In this document: piece by piece, positions 16,558-23,896 of the stretch
How the letters are laid out: every line of letters starts with the position of its first letter
Position numbering within the stretch: position 1 is the first letter of the stretch
NCBI RefSeq assembly: GCF_000744225.1
Contig: NZ_JQLN01000005.1
Span: forward strand, 2,627,001-2,691,000
Origin: Kitasatospora mediocidica KCTC 9733
Lineage (GTDB): Bacteria; Actinomycetota; Actinomycetes; Streptomycetales; Streptomycetaceae
Direction of reading: 5' to 3'
DNA: 64,000 bases
The notes under the pieces: model-generated
What the model was told of the DNA's origin: nothing
Database searches by the model: none
Seen by the model: only the letters and a program-made list of their open reading frames with translations
Translations under genes and position numbers: made by a program

Positions 16558-16582
16558 AACGGCGGGTTGTGCACCCGCCGTT
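16558..16582. terminator. Hairpin after gamma-glutamylcyclotransferase gene
   Basis: A perfect 10-bp stem (16558-16567 with 16573-16582) with a 5-base loop, 13 bases downstream of the minus-strand gene that ends at 16595. Confidence 0.75.
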
Positions 16583-16594
16583 TCGGATGATCCT

Positions 16595-17032
16595 TCAGCA
16601 GGGGCGACGGCGTAGGTCGAGTACGTAGTCGTGGGGCGCGCCGGCGCTCTCCGCGGCGTCCGCGATCAGCCCGAGGTAGCGGGCCGCGGGCAGGCCGCCC
16701 TCGTAGTCGTTCAGCACGTACGTCCAGACCGGGATGTCGCCGTCCAGGGTGTGCGCGCGCAGCCGGACCTTGCGGTAGATGCCGAGCTGGAGGCCCTCCC
16801 AGCGGTCCAGGCCGTCCTCGTCCATGGGCGCCACGTCGTAGAGCGAGACGAAGACCTGGTCCTTCTCGTCCTCGACCACGGTGGCCAGCGAGCCCTCCCA
16901 GCCGAGTTGCTCGCCGCCGAAGGTCAGCCGCCAGCCGTCCAGCCAGCCGGTGCCGCGCAACGGCGAGTGCGGGGCGCGCCGGCTCATCTGCCGGGCATCG
17001 AGATTGGTGGCGTACGCGGCGTAGAGCGACAT
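16595..17032 (-). CDS. Gamma-glutamylcyclotransferase-fold protein
   Basis: A 145-residue protein of the GGCT/AIG2-like fold. The N-terminal YAATNL-like stretch (LYAAYATNLD) stands where the family has YGSN, the substrate-binding loop. The body carries WRLTFGGE, a VEDEKDQVFVSLYDV strand with the likely catalytic Glu, LDRWEG and YVLNDYEGGLPAARYLGLI. True enzymes form 5-oxoproline from gamma-glutamyl compounds. Many actinobacterial members are uncharacterised, and the Gly-Ser to Ala-Thr change makes activity uncertain. It is monocistronic, divergent from the flavoprotein gene. Confidence 0.8.
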   Translation of the reverse strand: MSLYAAYATNLDARQMSRRAPHSPLRGTGWLDGWRLTFGGEQLGWEGSLATVVEDEKDQVFVSLYDVAPMDEDGLDRWEGLQLGIYRKVRLRAHTLDGDIPVWTYVLNDYEGGLPAARYLGLIADAAESAGAPHDYVLDLRRRPC

Positions 17033-17187
17033 GGGCGTCAGCCTACGGGAGCAGCGGTACGCCGCTGGGCCCGGGTGTGGGCACCGTCACACATCACACC
17101 GCCCCGGATGTGGGCAGCGTCACATTCGCCTGGTGGAGCGCACAAATAGTCGGCCCCGTGGTGGCGGCCACCTCGGCGTGCGGGACA

Positions 17188-18627
17188 ATGGTGCACGTGA
17201 CTCGGATCGTGATCATCGGTGGCGGACCCGGCGGATATGAGGCAGCCCTGGTGGCGGCCCAGCTCGGCGCGGAGGTGACCGTCGTCGACCGCGACGGACT
17301 GGGCGGATCGGCGGTGCTGACGGACTGCGTGCCGTCCAAGACGCTGATCGCGACCGCCGAGGTGATGACCGGCTTCGACAGCTCGCACGGCGAGCTGGGC
17401 ATCACGCTGGCCTGCGACTCTCCCGAGCGCGCGATCAGCGTCGACCTGGGCAAGGTCAACCGCCGTGTGAAGCGGCTGGCGATCGCCCAGTCCCACGACA
17501 TCACCCAGTCCGTGACCCGCGCCGGCGTCACGGTGCTGCGCGGCCGGGGCCGGCTCGGCACCGGCGGCCAGGCGGCCGACGGCTCGCGCGAGGTGCTGGT
17601 GGACGCCGTCGACGGCACCACCCAGTCGCTGCGCGCCGACGCGGTGCTGATCTCCACCGGCGCCCACCCGCGCGAGCTGCCCGACGCGGCGCCCGACGGC
17701 GAGCGGATCCTCACCTGGACCCAGGTCTACGACCTCGACGAGCTGCCCCGCGAGCTGATCGTGGTCGGCTCCGGCGTCACCGGCGCCGAGTTCGCCGGCG
17801 CGTACCAGGCGCTCGGCTCCAAGGTCACCCTGGTCTCCAGCCGTGACCGGGTGCTGCCCGGCGAGGACCCGGACGCCGCCGAGGTGCTGGAGGACGTCTT
17901 CCGCCGCCGCGGCATGAACGTGATGGGCCGTACCCGGGCCGAGGGTGCCAAGAGGGTGGGCGACCGGGTCGAGGTCACCCTCGGTGACGGCACCGTGATC
18001 ACCGGAACGCACTGCCTGATGGCGGTCGGCTCGATCCCGAACACCGCGGACATGGGTCTGGAGGAGGCCGGGGTCAAGCTCAACGACTGGGGACAGATCA
18101 AGGTCGACCGGGTCTCCCGCACCTCCGCCCCCGGCGTCTACGCGGCGGGCGACTGCACCGGCGTCTTCATGCTCGCCTCGGTCGCCGCCATGCAGGGCCG
18201 GATCGCGATGTATCACGCGCTCGGCGACGCGGTGCAGCCGCTGAACCTCAAGACGGTCTCCTCCAACGTCTTCACCGACCCGGAGATCGCCACCGTCGGT
18301 TACACCGCCGCGGACGTCTCCTGCGGGAAGATGGACGCGGTCGAGGTCAAGCTCCCGCTGCGCGGCAACCCGCGGGCCAAGATGCAGGGCATCCGGGACG
18401 GCTTTGTGAAGCTGTTCTGCCGCCCGGGCACCGGCATCGTGGTCGGCGGTGTGGTCGTCGCGCCGCGCGCGAGCGAGCTGATTCACTCGATCTCGCTCGC
18501 GGTCGACAACAACTTGACGGTCGAGCAGGTGGCGAGTGCGTTCACCGTGTACCCCTCGCTGTCCGGTTCCACCGCCGAGGCCGCCCGTCAGCTGCACATT
18601 CGCAAGCGGGCCGAGACCGATTCCTGA
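17188..18627 (+). CDS. FAD-dependent NAD(P)H dehydrogenase, dihydrolipoamide dehydrogenase-like (LpdA/quinone reductase type)
   Basis: A protein of about 479 residues of the flavoprotein disulfide reductase family. The FAD-binding GGGPGGYEAA lies at the N-terminus, with the NAD-binding GSGVTGAEFAGAY mid-protein. GVYAAGDCTGVFMLASVA and a C-terminal interface domain follow. The redox site reads GGSAVLTDCVPSK: the first Cys of the usual CxxxxC disulfide is missing and only the second remains. Mycobacterial LpdA (Rv3303c) similarly lacks a lipoamide-type disulfide and acts as an NAD(P)H:quinone reductase, so lipoamide activity is unlikely here. The start is ATG 17188; GTG codons at 17191 and 17197 are alternatives. 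Confidence 0.88.
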   Translation: MVHVTRIVIIGGGPGGYEAALVAAQLGAEVTVVDRDGLGGSAVLTDCVPSKTLIATAEVMTGFDSSHGELGITLACDSPERAISVDLGKVNRRVKRLAIAQSHDITQSVTRAGVTVLRGRGRLGTGGQAADGSREVLVDAVDGTTQSLRADAVLISTGAHPRELPDAAPDGERILTWTQVYDLDELPRELIVVGSGVTGAEFAGAYQALGSKVTLVSSRDRVLPGEDPDAAEVLEDVFRRRGMNVMGRTRAEGAKRVGDRVEVTLGDGTVITGTHCLMAVGSIPNTADMGLEEAGVKLNDWGQIKVDRVSRTSAPGVYAAGDCTGVFMLASVAAMQGRIAMYHALGDAVQPLNLKTVSSNVFTDPEIATVGYTAADVSCGKMDAVEVKLPLRGNPRAKMQGIRDGFVKLFCRPGTGIVVGGVVVAPRASELIHSISLAVDNNLTVEQVASAFTVYPSLSGSTAEAARQLHIRKRAETDS

Positions 18628-18787
18628 TCGTTTCACCCGCTCGCGCCGGCGCTTCGCCCGTACGGCAGGGCGCGCGGGTGCGTTGCGGCGCGCATTGTAC
18701 GGTCATGCGCCGCTCTCAGGTGAGCAGTTCCGGCTACTAGCGGCAAACGCCTGAAAGCAGACGGTCAGGGGGGTTACCGTCGGTTCT

Positions 18788-19750
18788 GTGTTTGCAGCAG
18801 AACGTCGCCAGTTGATCCTCGAAATGGTGCGCGCCAACGGAGCTGTGTCGCTCCGTGAACTGGCCCGCGTCGTCCAGACCTCCGAAGTGACCGTACGTCG
18901 AGACGTCCGGGCCCTGGAGGCCGAAGGGCTGCTCGACCGCCGTCACGGCGGCGCCGTGCTCCCCGGAGGCTTCAGCCGGGAGCCCGGCTATCCGCAGAAG
19001 ACCCACCTGGCCGCCGCCGAGAAGAGCGCCATCGCCGATCTGGCGGCGACGCTCGTCGAGGAGGGGGACGCCGTCGTCATCGGCGCCGGCACCACCACCC
19101 AGGAGCTGGCCCGCCGACTCGCCCGGGTGCCGGGCCTGACGGTGGTCACCAACTCCCTGCTGGTCGCCCAGGCACTCGCGCACGCCAACCGGGTGGAGGT
19201 GGTGATGACCGGCGGCACGCTGCGCGGGTCCAACTACGCCCTGGTCGGCAGCGGCGCCGAGCAGTCCTTGCAGGGGCTGCGGGTCACCAAGGCCTTCATC
19301 TCCGGCAGTGGGCTGACCGCCGAGCGCGGGCTCTCCACCACCAACATGCTCTCCGCGAGCGTGGACCGGGCGTTGGTGCAGTCGGCCGCCGAGGTCATCG
19401 TCCTCGCCGACCACACCAAACTCGGCGCGGACACCATGTTCCAGACCGTGCCGACGGACGCCATCACCCGCCTGGTGACGGACGAGCACACCGCCGGCCA
19501 CGACCCGACCGCGCGCGAGCTGGACGCGCTGGCCGACTGCGGGGTGCAGGTCTCGGTGGCCCCGCTCGGTCTGGCCACCGAGCCGCCGGGCCACGTCGGC
19601 CTGCCCCAGCACCCGCCCGCCCCCGGCGTGCCGCGCCGGACGGCCGGTGGACCCGCTCCGGCCGCGCCGCTGCCCGGCCAGCGCCGCCCGGGCACCCACG
19701 GCGGCCCGCCGGGACACCTGCCGACCCGCTTCGTCGGGGTCCGCCCCTGA
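18788..19750 (+). CDS. DeoR/GlpR-family transcriptional regulator
   Basis: A 320-residue regulator. The DeoR helix-turn-helix is at residues 1-55 (LRELARVVQTSEVTVRRDVRALEAEGLL, then RRHGGAV). A DeoRC sugar-phosphate sensor domain follows, with IGAGTTTQELARRL, VVTNSLLVAQAL, VVMTGGTLR and VLADHTKLG. The last ~70 residues are a Pro/Gly-rich tail not found in typical members. GTG start. It is a plausible candidate to sense a deoxyribose or other sugar phosphate and act on the CTACGCGCGTAG palindromes before deoC and the phosphorylase, but this is not shown by sequence. Confidence 0.9.
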   Translation: MFAAERRQLILEMVRANGAVSLRELARVVQTSEVTVRRDVRALEAEGLLDRRHGGAVLPGGFSREPGYPQKTHLAAAEKSAIADLAATLVEEGDAVVIGAGTTTQELARRLARVPGLTVVTNSLLVAQALAHANRVEVVMTGGTLRGSNYALVGSGAEQSLQGLRVTKAFISGSGLTAERGLSTTNMLSASVDRALVQSAAEVIVLADHTKLGADTMFQTVPTDAITRLVTDEHTAGHDPTARELDALADCGVQVSVAPLGLATEPPGHVGLPQHPPAPGVPRRTAGGPAPAAPLPGQRRPGTHGGPPGHLPTRFVGVRP

Positions 19751-19803
19751 CCGACGCGGTCCCGGTACGACGCCGGCCGGGCCTGGCCCGGTCCCGGCAC
19801 GAC

Positions 19804-19836
19804 GGTGGCCCGCCGGTCGAGGACCGGCGGGCCACC
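19804..19836. terminator. Bidirectional hairpin terminator
   Basis: A perfect 15-bp stem (19804-19818 with 19822-19836) with loop GAG, between convergent DeoR and accA2 genes. Confidence 0.87.
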
Positions 19837-19855
19837 AGGGACGGACGTACGGACG

Positions 19856-21631
19856 TCAGTCCTTGATCTCGCAGAGGGCTGCGCCGCTGCTGACGCTGGC
19901 GCCGACCTCGGCCGACAGGCCGGTGATGGTGCCGGCCTTGTGGGCGTTGAGCGGCTGCTCCATCTTCATGGCCTCCAGGACGACGATCAGCTCGCCCTCC
20001 TCGACGACCTGGCCCTCCTCGACGGCGACCTTGACGATGGTGCCCTGCATCGGCGAGGCCAGGGTGTCCCCGCCGACCGCCGAGCCGGCCTTCTTCACGC
20101 CCGCGCGGCGCTTGGTCTTGGCAGCCGCGCCGGCACCGCCGGCGGGAGCGGCCGAGACGCCGAGCGAGGACGGCAGCGAGACCTCGATCCGCTTGCCGCC
20201 GACCTCGACGACGACGGTCTCGCGGGTGTCCGCGTCCTCACCGTCCACCGCCGCGCCGGCGAACGGCGCGATGGTGTTGTCGAAGGCGGTCTCGATCCAG
20301 CGGGTGTAGACGGTGAACGGACCCTCGCCGCCGTGCACCTCGGGCGCGAACGCCGGGTCCGCGACGACCGCGCGGTGGAACGGGATGGCGGTGGCCATGC
20401 CCTCCACCTTGAACTCGGCCAGCGCGCGGGCGGCGCGCTGCAGCGCCTGCTTGCGGTCGCGTCCGGTGACGATGAGCTTGGCGAGCAGCGAGTCCCAGGC
20501 GGGACCGATGACCGAGCCGGACTCGACGCCGGCGTCCAGACGCACGCCCGGGCCGGACGGCGGGGAGAACAGCGTGACGGTGCCGGGGGCGGGCAGGAAG
20601 CCGCGACCGGGGTCCTCGCCGTTGATCCGGAACTCGATCGAGTGACCGCGCACGGCGGGGTCGTCGTAGCCGAGTTCCTCGCCGTCGGCGATCCGGAACA
20701 TCTCGCGGACCAGGTCGATCCCGGTGACCTCCTCGGAGACCGGGTGCTCGACCTGCAGGCGGGTGTTGACCTCCAGGAAGGAGATCAGGCCGTCCTTGGA
20801 GACCAGGAACTCGCAGGTCCCGGCGCCGACGTAGCCGGCCTCGCGCAGGATCGCCTTGGACGCCCGGTAGAGCTCGGCGTTCTGCTCCTCGGTGAGGAAC
20901 GGCGCGGGCGCCTCCTCGACCAGCTTCTGGTGGCGGCGCTGCAGCGAGCAGTCACGGGTGGAGACGACCACGACGTTGCCGTGCTGGTCGGCCAGGCACT
21001 GGGTCTCGACGTGCCGCGGGTTGTCGAGGTACTGCTCGACGAAGCACTCGCCGCGCCCGAAGGCGGCGACCGCCTCGCGCACCGCGGACTCGAACAGCTC
21101 GGGGATCTCCTCCAGCGTGCGGGCGACCTTGAGGCCGCGCCCGCCGCCGCCGAAGGCCGCCTTGATGGCGACCGGCAGGCCGTGCTCGCGGGCGAACGCG
21201 ACGACCTCGTCGGGCCCGTCCACCGGGTCGGCGGTGCCGGCGACCAGCGGCGCGCCGGCGCGCTGGGCGACGTGGCGGGCGGTGACCTTGTCACCCAGGT
21301 CGCGGATGGCCTGCGGGGGCGGGCCGATCCAGGTCAGGCCGGCGTCGAGGACGGCCTGCGCGAACTCGGCGTTCTCCGACAGGAAGCCGTAGCCGGGGTG
21401 GACGGCGTCGGCCCCGGAGTCGGCTGCTGCCTTGAGGACCTTGCTGATGTCCAGGTAGCTGGTCGCGGGGGTGTCGCCGCCGAGGGCGTAGGCCTCGTCG
21501 GCCGCGCGGACATGCAGCGCGTCCCGGTCGGGCTCGGCGTAGACGGCGACGCTGGCGATACCGGCATCCGAGCAGGCCCTGGCGACGCGGACAGCGATTT
21601 CTCCGCGGTTGGCGATGAGCACCTTGCGCAC
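19856..21631 (-). CDS. accA2: Acyl-CoA carboxylase alpha subunit (biotin carboxylase + BCCP)
   Basis: A 591-residue protein. The biotin carboxylase part has RKVLIANRGEIAVR at the start, then GYGFLSENAEFA, the ATP-grasp loop KAAFGGGGRG and FLEVNTRLQVEHPVSE. An Ala/Lys linker leads to a C-terminal biotinyl domain with the biotin-accepting Lys in EAMKME. It carboxylates biotin with bicarbonate and ATP and works with beta subunits such as PccB, giving malonyl- or methylmalonyl-CoA for fatty acid and polyketide synthesis. The GTG at 21631, after AGAAGGGA, gives the family-standard N-terminus. S. coelicolor AccA2 has the same size and neighbourhood. Confidence 0.94.
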   Translation of the reverse strand: MRKVLIANRGEIAVRVARACSDAGIASVAVYAEPDRDALHVRAADEAYALGGDTPATSYLDISKVLKAAADSGADAVHPGYGFLSENAEFAQAVLDAGLTWIGPPPQAIRDLGDKVTARHVAQRAGAPLVAGTADPVDGPDEVVAFAREHGLPVAIKAAFGGGGRGLKVARTLEEIPELFESAVREAVAAFGRGECFVEQYLDNPRHVETQCLADQHGNVVVVSTRDCSLQRRHQKLVEEAPAPFLTEEQNAELYRASKAILREAGYVGAGTCEFLVSKDGLISFLEVNTRLQVEHPVSEEVTGIDLVREMFRIADGEELGYDDPAVRGHSIEFRINGEDPGRGFLPAPGTVTLFSPPSGPGVRLDAGVESGSVIGPAWDSLLAKLIVTGRDRKQALQRAARALAEFKVEGMATAIPFHRAVVADPAFAPEVHGGEGPFTVYTRWIETAFDNTIAPFAGAAVDGEDADTRETVVVEVGGKRIEVSLPSSLGVSAAPAGGAGAAAKTKRRAGVKKAGSAVGGDTLASPMQGTIVKVAVEEGQVVEEGELIVVLEAMKMEQPLNAHKAGTITGLSAEVGASVSSGAALCEIKD

Positions 21632-21848
21632 TGTGGCTCCCTTCTTGAACCTCGATGAGTCTAGGGATGAGGAGGTGGTACCGGCGAGTAGCCCCAGGTG
21701 GTGAGCTTGCCCACACGGAGCGTGACCCGATTTCGTGATCACGTGTGCACGCAACGGCAGGTCCGCAGGTGGCAACGGTACGCCCGGCGATCTCCTGTCG
21801 GTCGAGCGCCGCTCAAGCCGCCGCGGCCCCGGCGTGGGCTTGGCCACA

Positions 21849-22685
21849 TCACGCGTTCCGACCTGCGGCAGGCTGGTCGGGCGCGGTCGTGGCCGCGGTC
21901 GTCGGCGCGGTCGTGGCCACGGTCGTCGGCGCGGTCGTCGGCGCGGTGGCGGGCGCGCGCGGCGTCAGCGCCTCCCGGGTCACGTCGGCGACCTCCTCGA
22001 CCACATCCGGTCCGTACGCCGTGGGGTTGACGACCCGTAGCACCAGCGCGAACGTGCCGTCGCGGCCGTGACGGCGGGCCAACGCGCGGTGATGGGACAT
22101 CAGGTAGCGGACGCCGGCGTGGTTGGCGGTGGCGGTCTGACCCGCGATCAGGAAGGTGGGACGGCCGTGCGGTGCGGCGTCGAGCCGGGCCAGCAGGACG
22201 TAGGTGCGGCCGCCGGAACCGTTCTCGTTGCGCTCGAAGCGGTAGTCCAGGCTGCCGATCGAGAGGGTGCCGGGCGAGTCCTGGGCCGGGTCGCCGACGA
22301 ACGCCACGCCGGGCAGCCGCCAGTCCAGGTGGGCCGCCGTCCGCTCGTTGCTGGTCGGCCCGCCGATGCAGAACTCGGCCTTGCCGCCCAGTCCTTGGCG
22401 CACCTGGTCGTGCGGCACGATGTCGGCCTGCGCGCCGCACTCGCGGACCAGCGCGGCCAACTCCATCAACGCGAAGACGTCGTTGCGCGACACGCTCTTA
22501 CTGTGGCCGGCGACCACGTGCCGGTTGACCACCAACAGGCACTCGGTGCCGCCCGGCATGCCGAAGAACGCCCGGGTCCGCTCCAGCGAGCGGCGCCGGC
22601 GCAGCGACTGCGCGAGCCAGCCGATCCCCGCACCTATCGCGCTGGTGAGCAGCCCGAGCAGGACGTTCAGCACACTGTCGGTCAT
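21849..22685 (-). CDS. Conserved membrane-anchored protein of unknown function
   Basis: A 278-residue protein. An N-terminal hydrophobic helix (about residues 5-25) is followed by an Arg-rich stretch (SLRRRRSLERTR) and a globular domain with no family I recognise. That domain contains GGTECLLVVNRHVVAGHSKSVS, PHDQVR, FCIGGPTSNERT, ARLDAAPHGRPTFLIAGQTA and GVRYLMSHHRAL. The IGGPTSNERT and nucleotide-pocket-like glycines are reminiscent of sensing domains, but this is impression only. The C-terminus is an Ala-Thr-Thr/Pro repeat tail. It sits between accA2 and maf with gaps on both sides, in the place of an S. coelicolor hypothetical gene. Confidence 0.7.
   Translation of the reverse strand: MTDSVLNVLLGLLTSAIGAGIGWLAQSLRRRRSLERTRAFFGMPGGTECLLVVNRHVVAGHSKSVSRNDVFALMELAALVRECGAQADIVPHDQVRQGLGGKAEFCIGGPTSNERTAAHLDWRLPGVAFVGDPAQDSPGTLSIGSLDYRFERNENGSGGRTYVLLARLDAAPHGRPTFLIAGQTATANHAGVRYLMSHHRALARRHGRDGTFALVLRVVNPTAYGPDVVEEVADVTREALTPRAPATAPTTAPTTVATTAPTTAATTAPDQPAAGRNA
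21884..21955. repeat. Short tandem repeats encoding the Ala/Thr tail
   Basis: About six imperfect 12-bp units of GTCGTCGGCGCG/GTCGTGGCCGCG type lie in the 3' part of the preceding gene. They encode a repeating Ala-Pro/Ala-Thr-Thr tail and are likely to vary in copy number between strains. Confidence 0.65.
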
Positions 22686-22784
22686 CCCCCGGCCTTCCCC
22701 GTTCGGCAGCGGGCGTCAGCCTAGCGGGACGAGGGCACCGGCCCCCACCCTTTCGGGGTGCCTAGGGGTGCTTGCCGGTCGGTC

Positions 22785-23384
22785 TCAGGCCCAGAGGTCG
22801 GTGATCCGGACGTCCAGGTCGCCCAGCAGCCTGCGCAGCAGCGGCAGCGAGAGCCCGATGACGTTGCCGTGGTCGCCCTCGATCCGCTCCACGAACGGCG
22901 CCGAGCGCCCGTCCAGGGTGAACGCCCCGGCCACGTGCAGCGGTTCGCCCGAGGCGACGTAGGCGGCGACCTCGTCGTCGTCCGGCGTACCGAAGGTGAC
23001 GGTCGTCGAGGCGGTCGCCGAGGAGCGCCGTCCGTTCGCGGTGTCGATCACGCAGTGCCCGGTGCGCAGCACCCCGGCCCGCCCGCGCATCGCCTGCCAG
23101 CGCGCCAGCGCCTCGGCCGCGTCGGCGGGCTTGCCGAGCGCCTGGCCGTCCAGCTCCAGGACGGAGTCGCAGCCGATCACCAGCTCGCCGTCCGTCAGCT
23201 GCTCCGCCACCGCTTCGGCCTTGGCCTGCGCGAGCACCAGCGCCAGCTCACCGGGGGTGGCGGCGGTCAGGGCGTCCTCGTCCACCCCGCTGACGATCAC
23301 CTGCGGGTCGAGCCCCGCCTGCCGGAGCAGTCCGAGCCGGGCGGGGGAGGCGGAGGCGAGCACGAGCGTACGGCGATCGGTCAT
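22785..23384 (-). CDS. maf: Maf-family nucleoside triphosphate pyrophosphatase
   Basis: A 199-residue Maf protein, a house-cleaning pyrophosphatase that hydrolyses non-canonical or canonical NTPs to NMP and is associated with division arrest. Family elements include LASASPARLGLLRQAG at the start, VIGCDSVLELDG, the LGKPADAAEA and WQAMRGR loop, and GDHGNVIGLSLPLLRRLL at the end. It lies upstream of the conserved hypothetical gene and downstream of a 41-residue membrane protein gene, as in other streptomycetes. Confidence 0.93.
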   Translation of the reverse strand: MTDRRTLVLASASPARLGLLRQAGLDPQVIVSGVDEDALTAATPGELALVLAQAKAEAVAEQLTDGELVIGCDSVLELDGQALGKPADAAEALARWQAMRGRAGVLRTGHCVIDTANGRRSSATASTTVTFGTPDDDEVAAYVASGEPLHVAGAFTLDGRSAPFVERIEGDHGNVIGLSLPLLRRLLGDLDVRITDLWA

Positions 23385-23450
23385 GGCGCTCAGCCTAGTG
23401 CCGCGGCAAAGGTGGCCTGACGCGGCACTGGAGCCTGCCCCGGACCCCGC

Positions 23451-23576
23451 TCACCGCACCAACAGCAGCGCGCCCAGCACCGCCGCCACCGCGAGCAGCC
23501 ACCCGGCGCGCCGCAGCATCTGCCGCGCGTGTCGCGCCTGCGGCGACTCGTCCTCGCGTGGGTCCGACCAGAGCAT
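23451..23576 (-). CDS. 41-residue single-pass membrane protein (MmpB-like)
   Basis: A small gene. ATG at 23576 is preceded by GGAG, giving 41 residues. A charged N-terminus (MLWSDPREDESPQARHARQM) is followed by one hydrophobic helix (about residues 23-40) and a final Arg. The position between maf and accE is conserved in Streptomyces, and the protein resembles what databases call morphogenic membrane protein MmpB. I recall this name from annotation practice and cannot verify it here. Codon use is clean. It was easily missed because a longer frame reads through it. Confidence 0.65.
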   Translation of the reverse strand: MLWSDPREDESPQARHARQMLRRAGWLLAVAAVLGALLLVR

Positions 23577-23602
23577 GTCTCCATCCTGGCCGGTGACACG
23601 GT

Positions 23603-23634
23603 GGAGCGCCTGAGTACGCGTACTCAGGCGCTCC
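23603..23634. terminator. Perfect 32-bp palindrome downstream of accE
   Basis: A 16+16 palindrome with no spacer (arms GGAGCGCCTGAGTACG and its complement), 13 bases after the accE stop and 26 before the small membrane protein gene. It forms a strong hairpin, so termination is likely. The dyad centre GAGTACGCGTACTC could also bind a dimeric regulator. Confidence 0.6.
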
Positions 23635-23647
23635 GGTTCCGTTCGCC

Positions 23648-23869
23648 TCAGGTCGCCCAGCCGGAGGTGCGCCAGACGGTGGGGCCGGGGTGCGGGGTGG
23701 GGGTCATCCGGCGGGCGTGGTCGTTCCACGGGGAGGCCGGGCCGCTCGCCGCGAGCCGGGCCGCCTCGGCGGCGGCCTGTGCGGCGGCGGCCCGGGCTGA
23801 GACCACCGCCAGGACGGTGGCCAGCTCCTCGGGGGTCGGCTGCCCGTGCAGCACCTGGATGGGGGGCAT
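23648..23869 (-). CDS. accE: Acyl-CoA carboxylase epsilon subunit
   Basis: A 73-residue protein. Its N-terminus IQVLHGQPTPEELATVLAVV is the hallmark of actinobacterial acyl-CoA carboxylase epsilon subunits, followed by an Ala-rich helix and a WNDHARRM/PGPTVWRTSGW ending. Epsilon binds the beta subunit and boosts activity of the AccA2-PccB-type complex. It starts 27 bases after the pccB stop and forms an operon with it. Confidence 0.9.
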   Translation of the reverse strand: MPPIQVLHGQPTPEELATVLAVVSARAAAAQAAAEAARLAASGPASPWNDHARRMTPTPHPGPTVWRTSGWAT

Positions 23870-23896
23870 CTGGGGTCCTTTCCGAGCAGAGTGGGC

